A stretch of DNA of 56,406 bases, taken from Solirubrobacterales bacterium 70-9. GTDB taxonomy: Bacteria > Pseudomonadota > Alphaproteobacteria > Acetobacterales > Acetobacteraceae. Location: NCBI GenBank assembly GCA_903970625.1, contig CAJCJG010000044.1:1-56406 (forward strand). The letters run 5' to 3'. Below the pieces are notes generated by a model. The model did no database searches. It was not told the DNA's origin and saw only the letters and a program-made list of their open reading frames with translations. Shown one piece after another: positions 15,152 through 23,742 of this stretch. The number at the start of each line of letters is the position of its first letter. The first letter of the stretch is position 1. The position numbers and the translations under genes were made by a program.

Positions 15152-16476
15152 CTCAGGCACCGCTCGGCTGGTCCGGCATCGTTCGGCTGGGCGTTGTGCA
15201 GGCGGCCCTTGGCGCCATTGTGGTGCTGGCGACTTCGACGATGAACCGGGTGATGGTCGTCGAGCTGGCGCTACCCGCGACCTTGCCGGGCTTGCTGGTG
15301 GCGTTGCATTACGGAATCCAGATTCTACGCCCCCGCATGGGCTACGGCTCGGACGTGGGCGGGCGGCGGACGGGGTGGATCGTCGGCGGCATGGCCGTGC
15401 TGGCGGTGGGCGTGGTGGTCGCAGCGGCGGCGACGGCGTGGATGGCCACACATCTCTGGGCCGGAATCGCATTGGCGATCCTGGCGTTTTCCGCCATCGG
15501 CCTCGGCGTCGGCGCGGCCGGCACGTCGCTGCTCGCGCTGCTAGCCAAACGGGTGGATGCAAGGCGGCGGGCTCCGGCTGCCACAATTCTTTGGATCATG
15601 ATGATCGCGGGCATCGCTGTGACGGCGACGGTGGCCGGAAAGCTGCTCGATCCCTTCACCCCGATGCGGCTGGTGCAGGTCACGGGATGCGTGGCGGCTG
15701 TTGCGTTCGTCGCCAGCATGTTGTGCGTGCGCGGGATCGAAGGACCGGCTGAAAACGGCCCTCCCGTCGCACATCATGCGTCGGGCGGCTTTTTGCCTGC
15801 CCTGCGGGACATTTGGGCGGAGCCGCAGGCGCGGCGGTTTTCCATCTTCGTGTTCGTCTCGATGCTGGCCTACAGCGCGCAGGAACTGATTTTGGAGCCG
15901 TTCGCGGGCTCCGTGTTCTGGCTGACACCCGGCGAATCGACCAAGCTGAACGGCTTGCAGCACGGCGGCGTTCTTGTGGGCATGCTGCTGGTCGCGGTCG
16001 GCGCCGGACTGGCCGGCGAATTCCGGCGCAAAGCGATGCGCGCGTGGACGGTCGGCGGCTGTGTCGCGTCCGCGGCCGCGATCCTGTGCCTCGCGGCGGC
16101 AGGTCTGGTCGGCCCGGCATGGCCGTTGCGCGCCTCCGTGGTGGTGCTTGGCGTCGCCAATGGCACATTCGCCGTCTCCGCCATCGGGGCGATGATGGGG
16201 CTGGCCAGTGCCGGCCGGGGCGGGCGGGACGGCACGCGAATCGGCTTGTGGGGTGCCGCTCAGGCGCTCGCGTTCGGGCTGGGCGGGCTGCTCGGCACGA
16301 GTGCCAGCGATCTTGCCCGCGCCATTTTCGGGTCTCCGGCAACCGCTTACGGCGCGGTGTTTGTCGCCGAGGCCGCCTTTTTCCTGATCGCCGCGCGGAT
16401 CGCCGCCGGCGTGTTTTCGCAGCAGACCCCGGCCCCGGCCCCCGCCGCCGCCGGCTTCGCAGGGAGTGTCACATGA
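15148..16476 (+). CDS. PucC-family membrane protein between bchG and bchP
   Basis: 442 aa, about twelve hydrophobic segments, BCH/PucC branch of MFS-like proteins. Motifs shared with LhaA include ATSTMNRVMVVELALPATLPG and QELILEPFAGSVFWLTPGEST. The position between bchG and bchP is that of ORF428/bch2 in Rhodobacter, thought to assist pigment delivery or light-harvesting assembly; the exact role is unproven. It overlaps bchG and bchP by 4 nt each (ATGA). The C-terminus is a short Ala/Pro tail (TPAPAPAAAG) outside the membrane. Confidence 0.93.
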   Translation: MTQAPLGWSGIVRLGVVQAALGAIVVLATSTMNRVMVVELALPATLPGLLVALHYGIQILRPRMGYGSDVGGRRTGWIVGGMAVLAVGVVVAAAATAWMATHLWAGIALAILAFSAIGLGVGAAGTSLLALLAKRVDARRRAPAATILWIMMIAGIAVTATVAGKLLDPFTPMRLVQVTGCVAAVAFVASMLCVRGIEGPAENGPPVAHHASGGFLPALRDIWAEPQARRFSIFVFVSMLAYSAQELILEPFAGSVFWLTPGESTKLNGLQHGGVLVGMLLVAVGAGLAGEFRRKAMRAWTVGGCVASAAAILCLAAAGLVGPAWPLRASVVVLGVANGTFAVSAIGAMMGLASAGRGGRDGTRIGLWGAAQALAFGLGGLLGTSASDLARAIFGSPATAYGAVFVAEAAFFLIAARIAAGVFSQQTPAPAPAAAGFAGSVT

Positions 16477-17660
16477 GTGCGCTGCAAACGTTCGATGCGA
16501 TTGTCGTCGGCGGCGGGCCGTCCGGCGCCACGGCGGCAACGGACCTCGCCCGGGCGGGCCGGAACGTGCTGCTGCTGGACCGGGCGGGGCGCATAAAGCC
16601 CTGCGGCGGTGCCATTCCGCCGCGCGCGATCCGCGATTTCGCCATTCCGGATTCGCTTTTGGTGGCACGCGTCCGCTCCGCGCGGATGGTGTCGCCGAAA
16701 TCCAAGAAAGTGGACATGCCGATCGAGAACGGCTTCGTCGGCATGGTGGACCGCGCCGAGTTCGACGAGTGGCTGCGCGAGCGGGCCGCCGCCAACGGGG
16801 CGACCCGGGTCACGGGCAATTTCGAACGGTTCGAGCGCGACCCGGACGGGGTAGCGGTCATTGTGTACAACAAGCCGGACGGCACGGAAGCGCGGGCGCG
16901 CGGCAAAGTCGTCATCGGGGCGGACGGAGCAAAGTCGCAGGTCGCCAGGCAATGCGTCCCCGGTTCGGATCATGTCCGCTACGTGTTCGCCTATCACGAG
17001 ATCGTCCGCTCGCCCCGCCACGGCACCGGCGAGTTCGACTCGGCCCGGTGCGACGTATGGTATCAAGGCCAGATCTCGCCGGACTTCTACGGGTGGGTGT
17101 TCCCGCACGGCGATACCACCAGCGTCGGTAGCGGCTCGGCGAAGAAGGGATTTTCGCTCCGCAAATCCGTGACCGACCTGCGGGCGGCGGCCGGGCTGGC
17201 CGGACAGGAGACGGTGCGGCGGGAGGGGGCACCGATCCCGCTGCGGCCGATGAAGCAATGGGACAACAAGCGCGACGTGGTGCTGGCGGGCGACGCGGCC
17301 GGTGTGGTTGCGCCCGCCTCCGGCGAGGGCATCTACTACGCCATGGCCGGAGGGCGGCTGGCGGGCGAGGCAGCGGCAGCGTTCCTCGATACGGGCGATG
17401 TGAAGGCTCTGGCGACGGCGCGGCGACGCTTTATGAAGGCGCACGGCCGGGTGTTCTGGATTTTGGGGATGATGCAGTGGTTCTGGTATTCGTCGGACAA
17501 GCGTCGGGAAAAGTTTGTCAAGCTGTGCGAGGACCCGGACATCCAGCGGCTGACCTGGGATTCCTACATGAACAAGGAATTGGTGCGGCGCGACCCGATG
17601 GCGCATGTGCGGATTTTCTTCAAGGACATGGCGCATCTGCTGGGGTTCGCCTCGGCCTGA
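16473..17660 (+). CDS. bchP: Geranylgeranyl (bacterio)chlorophyll reductase
   Basis: 395 aa FAD-dependent reductase that saturates the geranylgeranyl tail to phytyl. The dinucleotide motif VVGGGPSGATAATDLARAG is near residue 10, followed by RIKPCGGAIPPRAI, a family signature. VVLAGDAAGVVAPASGEGIY (about 270-290) binds the flavin. The start at 16473 overlaps the previous stop (ATGA). Downstream tspO follows at once, so it is likely in the same transcript. Confidence 0.97.
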   Translation: MSALQTFDAIVVGGGPSGATAATDLARAGRNVLLLDRAGRIKPCGGAIPPRAIRDFAIPDSLLVARVRSARMVSPKSKKVDMPIENGFVGMVDRAEFDEWLRERAAANGATRVTGNFERFERDPDGVAVIVYNKPDGTEARARGKVVIGADGAKSQVARQCVPGSDHVRYVFAYHEIVRSPRHGTGEFDSARCDVWYQGQISPDFYGWVFPHGDTTSVGSGSAKKGFSLRKSVTDLRAAAGLAGQETVRREGAPIPLRPMKQWDNKRDVVLAGDAAGVVAPASGEGIYYAMAGGRLAGEAAAAFLDTGDVKALATARRRFMKAHGRVFWILGMMQWFWYSSDKRREKFVKLCEDPDIQRLTWDSYMNKELVRRDPMAHVRIFFKDMAHLLGFASA

Positions 17661-17664
17661 GGCG

Positions 17665-18162
17665 TTGAACGCGGTTCGTCCCGGGCGCGGCCGCGCCATC
17701 GCGACGGCGGCCGGGGCGGCGGTGGTCGTGGCGGGGTTGGGCGGCCTCGCCTCCCCCATCGGCCCCTGGTACTACGCGCTGACCAAACCGTGGTTTCAGC
17801 CGCCGGACTGGCTGTTTGGGCCGGCGTGGACGGTGATCTTTGCCCTCGCGGCGCTATCCGGCGTGTGGGCGTGGATGGCCAATCCGCCGCTCAAACGGTG
17901 GGCCGTCATCCTGGCGCTGTACACCGCCAACGGCATTCTGAACGTCCTGTGGAGCCTGCTGTTCTTCACCTTGCACCGGCCCGACTGGGCACTGGGCGAG
18001 GTGCCGGCGCTGTGGCTGTCGGTGCTGGGGCTCATCGTGACGATCTGGCCCTGGTCGCGACGGGCTGCGTGGGCGCTGGTGCCGTATCTGGTGTGGGTCG
18101 CGTTTGCGGCGGTGCTGAATTTGGCGGTCGATCAGTTGAATGGGCCGTTTGGGGGCGGGTGA
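17665..18162 (+). CDS. tspO: TspO/MBR family membrane protein
   Basis: About 165 aa with five membrane segments. The signature KPWFQPPDWLFGPAWTVIFAL and the C-terminal WVAFAAVLNLAVDQLN identify TspO, an outer-membrane tryptophan-rich porphyrin-binding protein. In Rhodobacter it modulates tetrapyrrole flux and photosynthesis gene expression in response to oxygen. No ATG is available; I chose the TTG at 17665, 4 nt after the bchP stop, although its GAGG sits very close. The true start could be a few codons later. Its place at the end of the bchP operon fits a tetrapyrrole role. Confidence 0.9.
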   Translation: MNAVRPGRGRAIATAAGAAVVVAGLGGLASPIGPWYYALTKPWFQPPDWLFGPAWTVIFALAALSGVWAWMANPPLKRWAVILALYTANGILNVLWSLLFFTLHRPDWALGEVPALWLSVLGLIVTIWPWSRRAAWALVPYLVWVAFAAVLNLAVDQLNGPFGGG

Positions 18163-18233
18163 CGGCGGGAGGCGCCTTGAAAGCCGCGAAAACAAGGCAT
18201 AGTGGGGCAGGCGACGGAAGGATGGAGGCGATC

Positions 18234-18464
18234 ATGGCTGGCGACGTGACCCATGCGGAAGCGCGGCCGGTCAGGATTTATCGGGATGAAGATAGCGTGG
18301 TGACGAAGGTGGTGGTCGAGAGCGAGGGGCAGACGTTGCCGGCTGGCAGTGAAGGTATCGTCATCGATGTGAGCCCCATCGAGGGCTACTACGGGATCGA
18401 GTTCCTCGAACCATTTCATACCGTCGTATTTATGTTTGGGTCCGATCTCGCGCCAGCGCCCTGA
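18234..18464 (+). CDS. Small conserved-looking protein, DUF4926-like
   Basis: 76 aa. The ATG at 18234 follows GGAGG by 5 nt, a good ribosome site that decides the start. The sequence is acidic with a small beta-rich pattern: VVVESEGQTLPAGSEGIVID then YYGIEFLEPFHTVVFMF. That arrangement (protective glycine turn, then a YxVEF-like strand) recalls DUF4926-type small proteins, which often sit in toxin-antitoxin or orphan contexts. I do not assign a function. Codon use is like its neighbours. Confidence 0.6.
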   Translation: MAGDVTHAEARPVRIYRDEDSVVTKVVVESEGQTLPAGSEGIVIDVSPIEGYYGIEFLEPFHTVVFMFGSDLAPAP

Positions 18465-18498
18465 CGTGTGAGATCCGAAACTTCGGTGCGGTGCGTGG

Positions 18499-18518
18499 AC
18501 CCCGGCCTTCGCCGGGGT
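18499..18518. repeat. Short palindromic repeat, family A (GGCCTTCGCC core)
   Basis: ACCCCGGC, loop CTTC, GCCGGGGT makes an 8-bp stem. The same unit recurs at 22886-22970 (as a pair) and 48415-48432. Here it lies between a small gene and the DUF2177 gene and could also act as a weak terminator, but there is no T run. Confidence 0.75.
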
Positions 18519-18578
18519 GCCGTGGAACGTTGTGACGACCCCTGACTTCTTTGAGCCAGATCGCAAGAGACATCCCTA

Positions 18579-18995
18579 ATGACCCGCTACATCGTCACCT
18601 ACCTCGCCACCTTCGTCGTCATGCTGGCCATCGACTCGGTCTGGCTGACGCTGACGGCCGGGCCGCTCTATCGCGCCAATCTGGGCGACCTGCTGGCGGA
18701 CAGTTTCCGGCCGGTGCCGGCGATCCTGTTCTATGTGCTGTATGTCGTCGGCATCATGGTGTTCGTCGTGCCGTCCGACGACGGGCCGCGTAATTTCGTG
18801 CGGATCGCGCTGTTCGGCGCCCTGTTCGGAGTCTTCTGCTACGCGACCTACGATCTGACCAATCAGGCGACCATGCGGACATGGGCAACCACGGTGACGG
18901 TCGCGGACATCGTGTGGGGGGCCGCGCTGACCGCCGTGGGCGGGACGCTAGGCACGCTGATCGGCGACTGGGGCGTGCGCTTGCTGCGTGGGTGA
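18579..18995 (+). CDS. DUF2177 family membrane protein
   Basis: 138 aa with four hydrophobic segments. The start MTRYIVTYLATFVVMLAIDS followed by VWLTLTAGPLYR is the DUF2177 hallmark, and YATYDLTNQATMRTW is the conserved central motif. Function is unknown; the family often sits next to DUF1295, COG2907, DUF1365 and cfa genes, and all of these are present in the next 6 kb. The 3' end overlaps the convergent membrane-protein gene by 48 nt. Confidence 0.88.
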   Translation: MTRYIVTYLATFVVMLAIDSVWLTLTAGPLYRANLGDLLADSFRPVPAILFYVLYVVGIMVFVVPSDDGPRNFVRIALFGALFGVFCYATYDLTNQATMRTWATTVTVADIVWGAALTAVGGTLGTLIGDWGVRLLRG

Positions 18996-19529
18996 ACGGG
19001 CGACCAACAGGGCGAAGAACGCCATCAGGCAGCCGACGCTCCCGGCGTTCAGGGCGAACATGCCCGTCTCCGCCTCGGCCGACCAGATGTGCGGCGGCGC
19101 TGGATAATGGTCATGCAGGAAATAGTACGTCACCAGCGGCAGCCCGAGCAGCGGCAACAGGAACAGCCAGTCGGCACGGGAAAAAATCAGGCCGGGCAGC
19201 AGCAGGCAGGGCAGGAAAAACAGTTCGGTGCCGCTGGCCTCGCCGAACAGCCACGCGCAAAAAATCACGTTGCCGAAGCCGACCAGTGCCAGGAACACGC
19301 GGGCGAAGACCGGCCAGCGGCGGGACATCGGCGGCACAGCGAGGAACAGCGGCAGCACGATCCAGGTGAGCCAGCCCAGCGGCCACGCCTCCGCCCCCGC
19401 CGCCCAGCGGAGCCACAGCGGATAGAACGGCGTGTTCCAGCCGAGCACCAACGCCACGAGATTGCCGGTCGCCACCCGCTCGTTCGGATGGGCGAGGTAG
19501 CGATTGAGCGCCGCGCCGAGTCGTTTCAT
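18948..19529 (-). CDS. Membrane protein of unknown function, lipid module
   Basis: 193 aa with about six hydrophobic segments and short Arg-rich loops. Features: NERVATGNLVALVLGWNTPF, then FGNVIFCAWLFGEASGTELFFLPCLL, and a Ser/Gln-rich tail. I do not recognise the family. The ATG at 19529 overlaps the stop of the upstream methyltransferase gene (ATGA), so it is the last gene of a three-gene minus operon with DUF1295 and a CFA-like methyltransferase. Its 3' end runs 48 nt into the convergent DUF2177 gene. Confidence 0.75.
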   Translation of the reverse strand: MKRLGAALNRYLAHPNERVATGNLVALVLGWNTPFYPLWLRWAAGAEAWPLGWLTWIVLPLFLAVPPMSRRWPVFARVFLALVGFGNVIFCAWLFGEASGTELFFLPCLLLPGLIFSRADWLFLLPLLGLPLVTYYFLHDHYPAPPHIWSAEAETGMFALNAGSVGCLMAFFALLVARSPTQQAHAPVADQRA

Positions 19530-20545
19530 GCGGGCTTGAGCCGGTAGTGGGAAATACCCCACACGTCGCCGCCGCCATGCCCGAACAGGCCGGACGTGGC
19601 CAAAAAGAACAGGCGCCAGCGGCGGCGCCAGATGCCGGCCTGGTCGCCGTACACGTCGCGCAGAATCGGCGCAATCTCGGCGGCGTTGCGGTCGTAGTTG
19701 GCCAGCCAGTCGTCGGCGGTGCGCCGGTAGTGCGCGCCGCTCCAGCGCCATTCCTGCTCGACGGCGAACATCGGAAACTGCCGGATCAGGCCGTGGCTGG
19801 GCATGATGCCGCCGGTGAAAAAATGCTTGGCGATCCAGTCCGCCTTGTCGCCGAGATCGAACCGGTACGGCGCCGCGCGATGCGAGAACACATGCAGGAA
19901 CAGCCGCCCGTCGGGCCGCAGCCATTGGCGCACGCGGGCCAACAAGGCGCCCCAGTTCGCCATGTGCTCGAACATTTCCACCGACACGACCCGGTCGAAC
20001 GTGCCGTCCGCCGCGAAAGCGTTCATGTCGGCCGTGACGACGCGCAGATTGGTCAGACCGCGCCGCGCCGCTTCGGCTTCGATGTGGCCGCGCTGGCCGG
20101 CGGAGTTGGAGACGGCGACGATGCGGGCATTGGGAAAATACTCGGCCATCCACAGCGACAGCGACCCCCAGCCGCAGCCGAGTTCCAGAATGTCCTGGCC
20201 GTCCGCGAGTCCCGCGTGGGCGGCGGTTTCAGCGAGCGCGTGCTCCTCCGCCTCGGCCAGCGAACTGGTCGCAGTTTCGTACAGACAGCTCGAATATTTC
20301 CGGCGCGGGCCGAGGATTTTGGCGAAGAACGCGGGCGGCAGTTCGTAATGCTGGGCGTTGGCGTCGTCGGTGTGCATGGCGATCGGGAACGCCGCCATGT
20401 CGGCCGCAAACGCCGCGTCGAGCGCCGTGGCAGCGGCCAGACGGCGCCCAGTGCGGCCGACCAGAGCGGAAATGCCGGCCCGCGTCAGCGAGTCGGGCAG
20501 CGGCAGGCGTTCGACCGCGCCGGTGGCGGCCTCGATGACGTTCAT
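19526..20545 (-). CDS. CFA-synthase-like SAM-dependent methyltransferase (short form)
   Basis: 339 aa. QHYELPPAFFAKILGPRRKY, then SAM motif I LELGCGWGSLSLWMAE, then VVSVEMFEHMANWGALLARV and KHFFTGGIMPSHGLIRQF. These put it in the cyclopropane-fatty-acyl-phospholipid synthase superfamily. It lacks the N-terminal lipid-binding domain of classic Cfa and resembles the branch that includes coclaurine N-methyltransferase-like proteins. The substrate is unknown; a lipid or sterol-like acceptor is likely from the neighbours. It overlaps DUF1295 and the downstream membrane gene by 4 nt each. Confidence 0.85.
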   Translation of the reverse strand: MNVIEAATGAVERLPLPDSLTRAGISALVGRTGRRLAAATALDAAFAADMAAFPIAMHTDDANAQHYELPPAFFAKILGPRRKYSSCLYETATSSLAEAEEHALAETAAHAGLADGQDILELGCGWGSLSLWMAEYFPNARIVAVSNSAGQRGHIEAEAARRGLTNLRVVTADMNAFAADGTFDRVVSVEMFEHMANWGALLARVRQWLRPDGRLFLHVFSHRAAPYRFDLGDKADWIAKHFFTGGIMPSHGLIRQFPMFAVEQEWRWSGAHYRRTADDWLANYDRNAAEIAPILRDVYGDQAGIWRRRWRLFFLATSGLFGHGGGDVWGISHYRLKPA

Positions 20546-21339
20546 TGCGATCTCCGTGGCGGCAGCGGAAAGAAGGCGCTGGTGCTGGCCTGATAGGCAC
20601 GAAACGCCTCGCCCCGACTCGCCAGCATCTCGCGCTCCAGCGGCGGAATACCGGAGACATGGACCAGCAGCCAATACATCAGCACCGGGCCGCTCAGCGC
20701 GATCACGCCGAGCGATGAACTGCCGGGCGGTACCAGCGCCATCACCGGATAGGCGAGCCACCCCAGCGTCTGGAAAAAATAGTTCGGGTGGCGCGACCAC
20801 GCCCACAGCCCCCGATTCATGATCTTGCCCCGATTGGCCGGATCGGCGCGGAAGGCGCGCATCTGCCAGTCGGACACCCCTTCCCCCGCCACGGCCACGC
20901 CCAACAACGCGACTCCGAGCAGGTCGGCCCAAACCGGCCCCGGCGCTGGATTGCGGGCCGCGACCAGCACGGACAGGGCCAGCACCCAGCCCATGAACGC
21001 CTGGATCATCAGGAAGCCGAACATTTTTCCCGGGTAGGAGGCGCCCCATTGCTCGCGCAGGCGGGCGTAGCGCACGTCCTCCCGCCCCTTGGCGCTCCGC
21101 TCGGCGATGTGCGAGCCGAGGCGCAGGCCCCATGCGGCGATCAGGACGGCAACAAGCATCTGCCGGACGGTCGGCCCTTCGCCGAGCGGCCACAGCGCGG
21201 CCAGCACGCCTGCTGCCCCGGTGCCGAACGACCAGAAAGCGTCCACCCACCCGGCATTGCGCGTGACCGCCTGCACGGCCCACGCCGCCGCCATCACCAG
21301 CGCCATGAACGCCGCCACTCCCACCGCCAGCCCGATCAT
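20542..21339 (-). CDS. DUF1295 (steroid 5-alpha-reductase-like) membrane protein
   Basis: 265 aa, about seven membrane segments. The family motif NRGLWAWSRHPNYFFQTLGW (about 174-193) is the NADPH-binding SRHPNYF signature. VDAFWSFGTG near the N-terminus is also typical. Members are putative membrane reductases of unknown substrate, seen with CFA-type methyltransferases in lipid-modification clusters. First gene of a three-gene minus operon and divergent from the COG2907 gene. Confidence 0.9.
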   Translation of the reverse strand: MIGLAVGVAAFMALVMAAAWAVQAVTRNAGWVDAFWSFGTGAAGVLAALWPLGEGPTVRQMLVAVLIAAWGLRLGSHIAERSAKGREDVRYARLREQWGASYPGKMFGFLMIQAFMGWVLALSVLVAARNPAPGPVWADLLGVALLGVAVAGEGVSDWQMRAFRADPANRGKIMNRGLWAWSRHPNYFFQTLGWLAYPVMALVPPGSSSLGVIALSGPVLMYWLLVHVSGIPPLEREMLASRGEAFRAYQASTSAFFPLPPRRSQ

Positions 21340-21533
21340 CCGTCGTTCCTGTCCACGTCAAGCCGATACGTGGTCCGTCCGGCCGCGGATGCATCGTCGC
21401 CGCCACGAAATGCCTGGACACGGACCCTGGCAGATGGCCATTGGCCCCCATATCGCTACGATCAAGCAAGAACCTTCGCATCCGATTCGGGTTTTGCGGC
21501 GTGTAGGGTGCAGCACAAGGAAACGCCGCGCGG
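21340..21533. other. Divergent intergenic region of the lipid module
   Basis: 194 nt between DUF1295 (minus) and COG2907 (plus). It must hold both promoters. I looked for sigma-E (TGATC-type), LitR and PpsR motifs. Only an isolated TTGATCG at 21466-21460 (minus strand) was seen, without a convincing partner -10, so no regulator is assigned. Confidence 0.4.
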
Positions 21534-22856
21534 ATGACCATGCCACGCCAACGCATTGCCGTGATCGGATCGGGCATTTCCGGCATGTCCTGCGCGTGGC
21601 TGCTCGCGCGGCGCCACGACGTGACGCTGTTCGAGGCCGCGCCAAGGCTCGGCGGGCATACCAACACGGTGGAGGTGGCCGGCCAGCCGGTCGATACCGG
21701 GTTCATCGTCTATAACGAAAAAACCTACCCGAACCTGACGGCCCTGTTCGCGCATCTGGGCGTGGCGACGCAGCCCTCGGAAATGTCGTTCGCGGTGTCG
21801 CTGGGTGGCGGGCGGCTGGAATATGCGGGCACGAATCTGGCGGGGCTGTTCGCGCAGAGGCGCAACCTGTTCCGCCCCCGCTTCTGGGCGATGCTGCGCG
21901 ATCTGATGCGGTTCTATCGCAGCGCGCCGGCCGATGTCGCGCGCTCGCTCGGAGACGAAACACTCGGCGCGTACCTGGCGCGCAACGGCTACGGCGCGGC
22001 GCTGCGGGACGATCATCTGCTGCCGATGGCCGCCGCGATCTGGTCCGGCGGCACGGCGGCACTGGCGGACTACCCGGTGGCGAGTTTCGTCCGCTTCTGC
22101 GCCAACCACGGGCTGTTGCAGGTCGCCAACCGGCCGCAATGGCGCACCGTGACCGGCGGCAGCAACGAATATCTCCGCAAGCTGATGGCGGATTTTCCCG
22201 GCGAAATCGTGCCGGGCGAGCCGGTCCTGGATGTACGGCGGTCGCCGGAGGGGGTGGAACTGCGCACCGGCGCCGGCACGCGGCGGTTCGATCAGGCGGT
22301 GGTGGCCACGTCCGCGCCGCGTGCGCTGGCGCTGCTGGCGGACGCGGACGGAGACGAGCAGGCGTTGCTGGGCACGTTCGGGGCGGCGAAGAACCTAGCC
22401 GTGTTGCACAGCGACCCCACCTTGATGCCGAAGCGGCGCGCGGTGTGGTCGAGCTGGAATTATCTACGCCCGGCCGCGCCGCAACCCGGCCCCGATCTGT
22501 GCGTCACCTACTGGATGAACCGTTTGCAGACCATCGCCGGCCCGCGCGACTATTTCGTCACGCTGAACCCACCGCATCCGCCTGCGGCGGGGACGCTATG
22601 GCACAGCGAGGTGTACGAGCATCCGGTGTTCGATGCGGCGGCAATTCGCGCGCAACGCGACCTATGGCGCCTGCAAGGCGTGCGGCGGACCTGGTTTTGC
22701 GGCGCCTGGTTCGGCGCCGGCTTCCACGAGGATGGGTTGCAGGCCGGGCTGTCGGTCGCCGAACAACTGGGCGGCGTGGCGCGCCCCTGGACCGTGGCGG
22801 ACCCCTCCGGCCGCATCCATGTCGGACCGTCGCCCACTGAGCCCGTGTCGGCATGA
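21534..22856 (+). CDS. COG2907 FAD-dependent oxidoreductase (amine-oxidase fold)
   Basis: 440 aa. FAD-binding motif VIGSGISGMSCAWLLARRHD (residues 8-27) and the second motif LFEAAPRLGGHTNTVEVAG. C-terminal WFCGAWFGAGFHEDGLQAGL closes the flavin site. The family (predicted NAD/FAD-binding protein) is found with DUF1365 and cfa; related enzymes include the UfaD-type desaturase of furan fatty-acid synthesis, recalled from the literature and not testable here. The ATG at 21534 is followed by another at 21540; either could start. The stop overlaps a possible ATG of the next frame. Confidence 0.88.
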   Translation: MTMPRQRIAVIGSGISGMSCAWLLARRHDVTLFEAAPRLGGHTNTVEVAGQPVDTGFIVYNEKTYPNLTALFAHLGVATQPSEMSFAVSLGGGRLEYAGTNLAGLFAQRRNLFRPRFWAMLRDLMRFYRSAPADVARSLGDETLGAYLARNGYGAALRDDHLLPMAAAIWSGGTAALADYPVASFVRFCANHGLLQVANRPQWRTVTGGSNEYLRKLMADFPGEIVPGEPVLDVRRSPEGVELRTGAGTRRFDQAVVATSAPRALALLADADGDEQALLGTFGAAKNLAVLHSDPTLMPKRRAVWSSWNYLRPAAPQPGPDLCVTYWMNRLQTIAGPRDYFVTLNPPHPPAAGTLWHSEVYEHPVFDAAAIRAQRDLWRLQGVRRTWFCGAWFGAGFHEDGLQAGLSVAEQLGGVARPWTVADPSGRIHVGPSPTEPVSA

Positions 22857-22885
22857 CGGGACCTGTGGACATGACGCAGTCACGT

Positions 22886-22970
22886 CGTCACCCCAGCGAA
22901 GGCCGGGGTCCAGGGCCGCGCGAAGGCCGGAGCGCGCGGCCCCTGGATTCCGGCCTTCGCCGGAATGACG
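22886..22970. repeat. Composite palindromic repeat (family A pair) in the COG2907-DUF1365 junction
   Basis: Two family A units in opposite orientation (CAGCGAAGGCCGGGGT and CCGGCCTTCGCCGGAATGAC) flank an inner inverted repeat, CCAGGGCCGCGCG versus CGCGCGGCCCCTGG. The whole forms a long cruciform of about 85 bp. It lies in frame and open within the extended DUF1365 reading frame, giving Arg/Gly/Pro-rich codons typical of translated repeats of this kind. Confidence 0.85.
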
Positions 22971-22981
22971 AGAGGGGAACC

Positions 22982-23740
22982 GTGTCATGCCTGTACGACG
23001 CGGTGGTGGTGCATCAGCGCACGCGCCCGGTCGCGCACCGGCTGCGCTACCGGATTTCGACGCTGCTGCTGGATCTGGACGAACTCCCGTCGCTCGGCGC
23101 GCGGCTGAAATTGTTCGCGTTCAACCGGCGCGGCATCGTCTCCTTCCACGAACGCGACCACGGCGCCGGGGACAAGACCGGCCTGCGCCACTGGATCGAG
23201 ACGCAGATGCGAGCAGCGGGAATGATGCCGGACGGCGGGCCGATCCGCTTGCTCGCGATGCCGCGCGTGCTGGGGCACGTCTTCAACCCGCTCAGCGTGT
23301 TCTTCTGCCACAGCCGCGATGGCACGCTGTCGGCCGTGCTGTACGAAGTCAACAACACATTCGGGCAGCGCCACAGCTACCTCATCCCCGTGACGGGCGA
23401 CGCCCGCCCGCTGCGCCAGTCCTGCGACAAGGCGTTCTACGTGTCGCCGTTTCTGCCCATGGCCATGACCTACCGCTTCCGCGTTGAACCTCCGGAGGAG
23501 CGTGTGTCCGTCAGCGTGTTCGGCCGCGATGCCGACGGACTCCTGATTGCCGCCACGCTGGCGGGGCGCCGCCGTGCGCTGACGGACGCGGCGCTGCTCG
23601 GCACCGTGCTGCGCATGCAGTTGCTGGCGGCGAAAGTGGTCGCCGGCATCCATTGGGAGGCGCTGAAAATGTGGCTGAAGGGTTTGCGCATCGTCCACCG
23701 CCCGCCGCCGCCGCCCTATCCCGTGACAATCGGACACTGA
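22982..23740 (+). CDS. DUF1365 family protein
   Basis: 252 aa from the GTG at 22982, which has AGAGGGGA just upstream. The frame is open back to an ATG at 22853 overlapping the COG2907 stop, but those 43 extra codons are mostly the palindromic repeat, so I prefer the GTG. Conserved features: LYDAVVVHQRTRPVAHRLRY near the start, RLLAMPRVLGHVFNPLSVFF, and VNNTFGQRHSYLIP. DUF1365 is of unknown function and is nearly always beside COG2907 and cfa. It is followed 2 nt later by the CFA gene. Confidence 0.9.
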   Translation: MSCLYDAVVVHQRTRPVAHRLRYRISTLLLDLDELPSLGARLKLFAFNRRGIVSFHERDHGAGDKTGLRHWIETQMRAAGMMPDGGPIRLLAMPRVLGHVFNPLSVFFCHSRDGTLSAVLYEVNNTFGQRHSYLIPVTGDARPLRQSCDKAFYVSPFLPMAMTYRFRVEPPEERVSVSVFGRDADGLLIAATLAGRRRALTDAALLGTVLRMQLLAAKVVAGIHWEALKMWLKGLRIVHRPPPPPYPVTIGH

Positions 23741-23742
23741 CC

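Noticed and set aside
15813-16472. N-terminal extension of BchP and the matching plus-strand frame upstream
   Set aside because: The extension overlaps the PucC-type gene in another frame, and the ATG at 16473 gives a normal-length BchP.
21340-21533. Possible sigma-E or LitR site in the lipid-module divergent promoter
   Set aside because: Only an isolated TTGATCG was found, with no matching -10 or half-site partner at a proper distance.
22853-22981. Long N-terminus of the DUF1365 protein as the annotated start
   Set aside because: The extra residues are repeat-derived, and the GTG at 22982 has the better ribosome site. Kept as an alternative in the findings.
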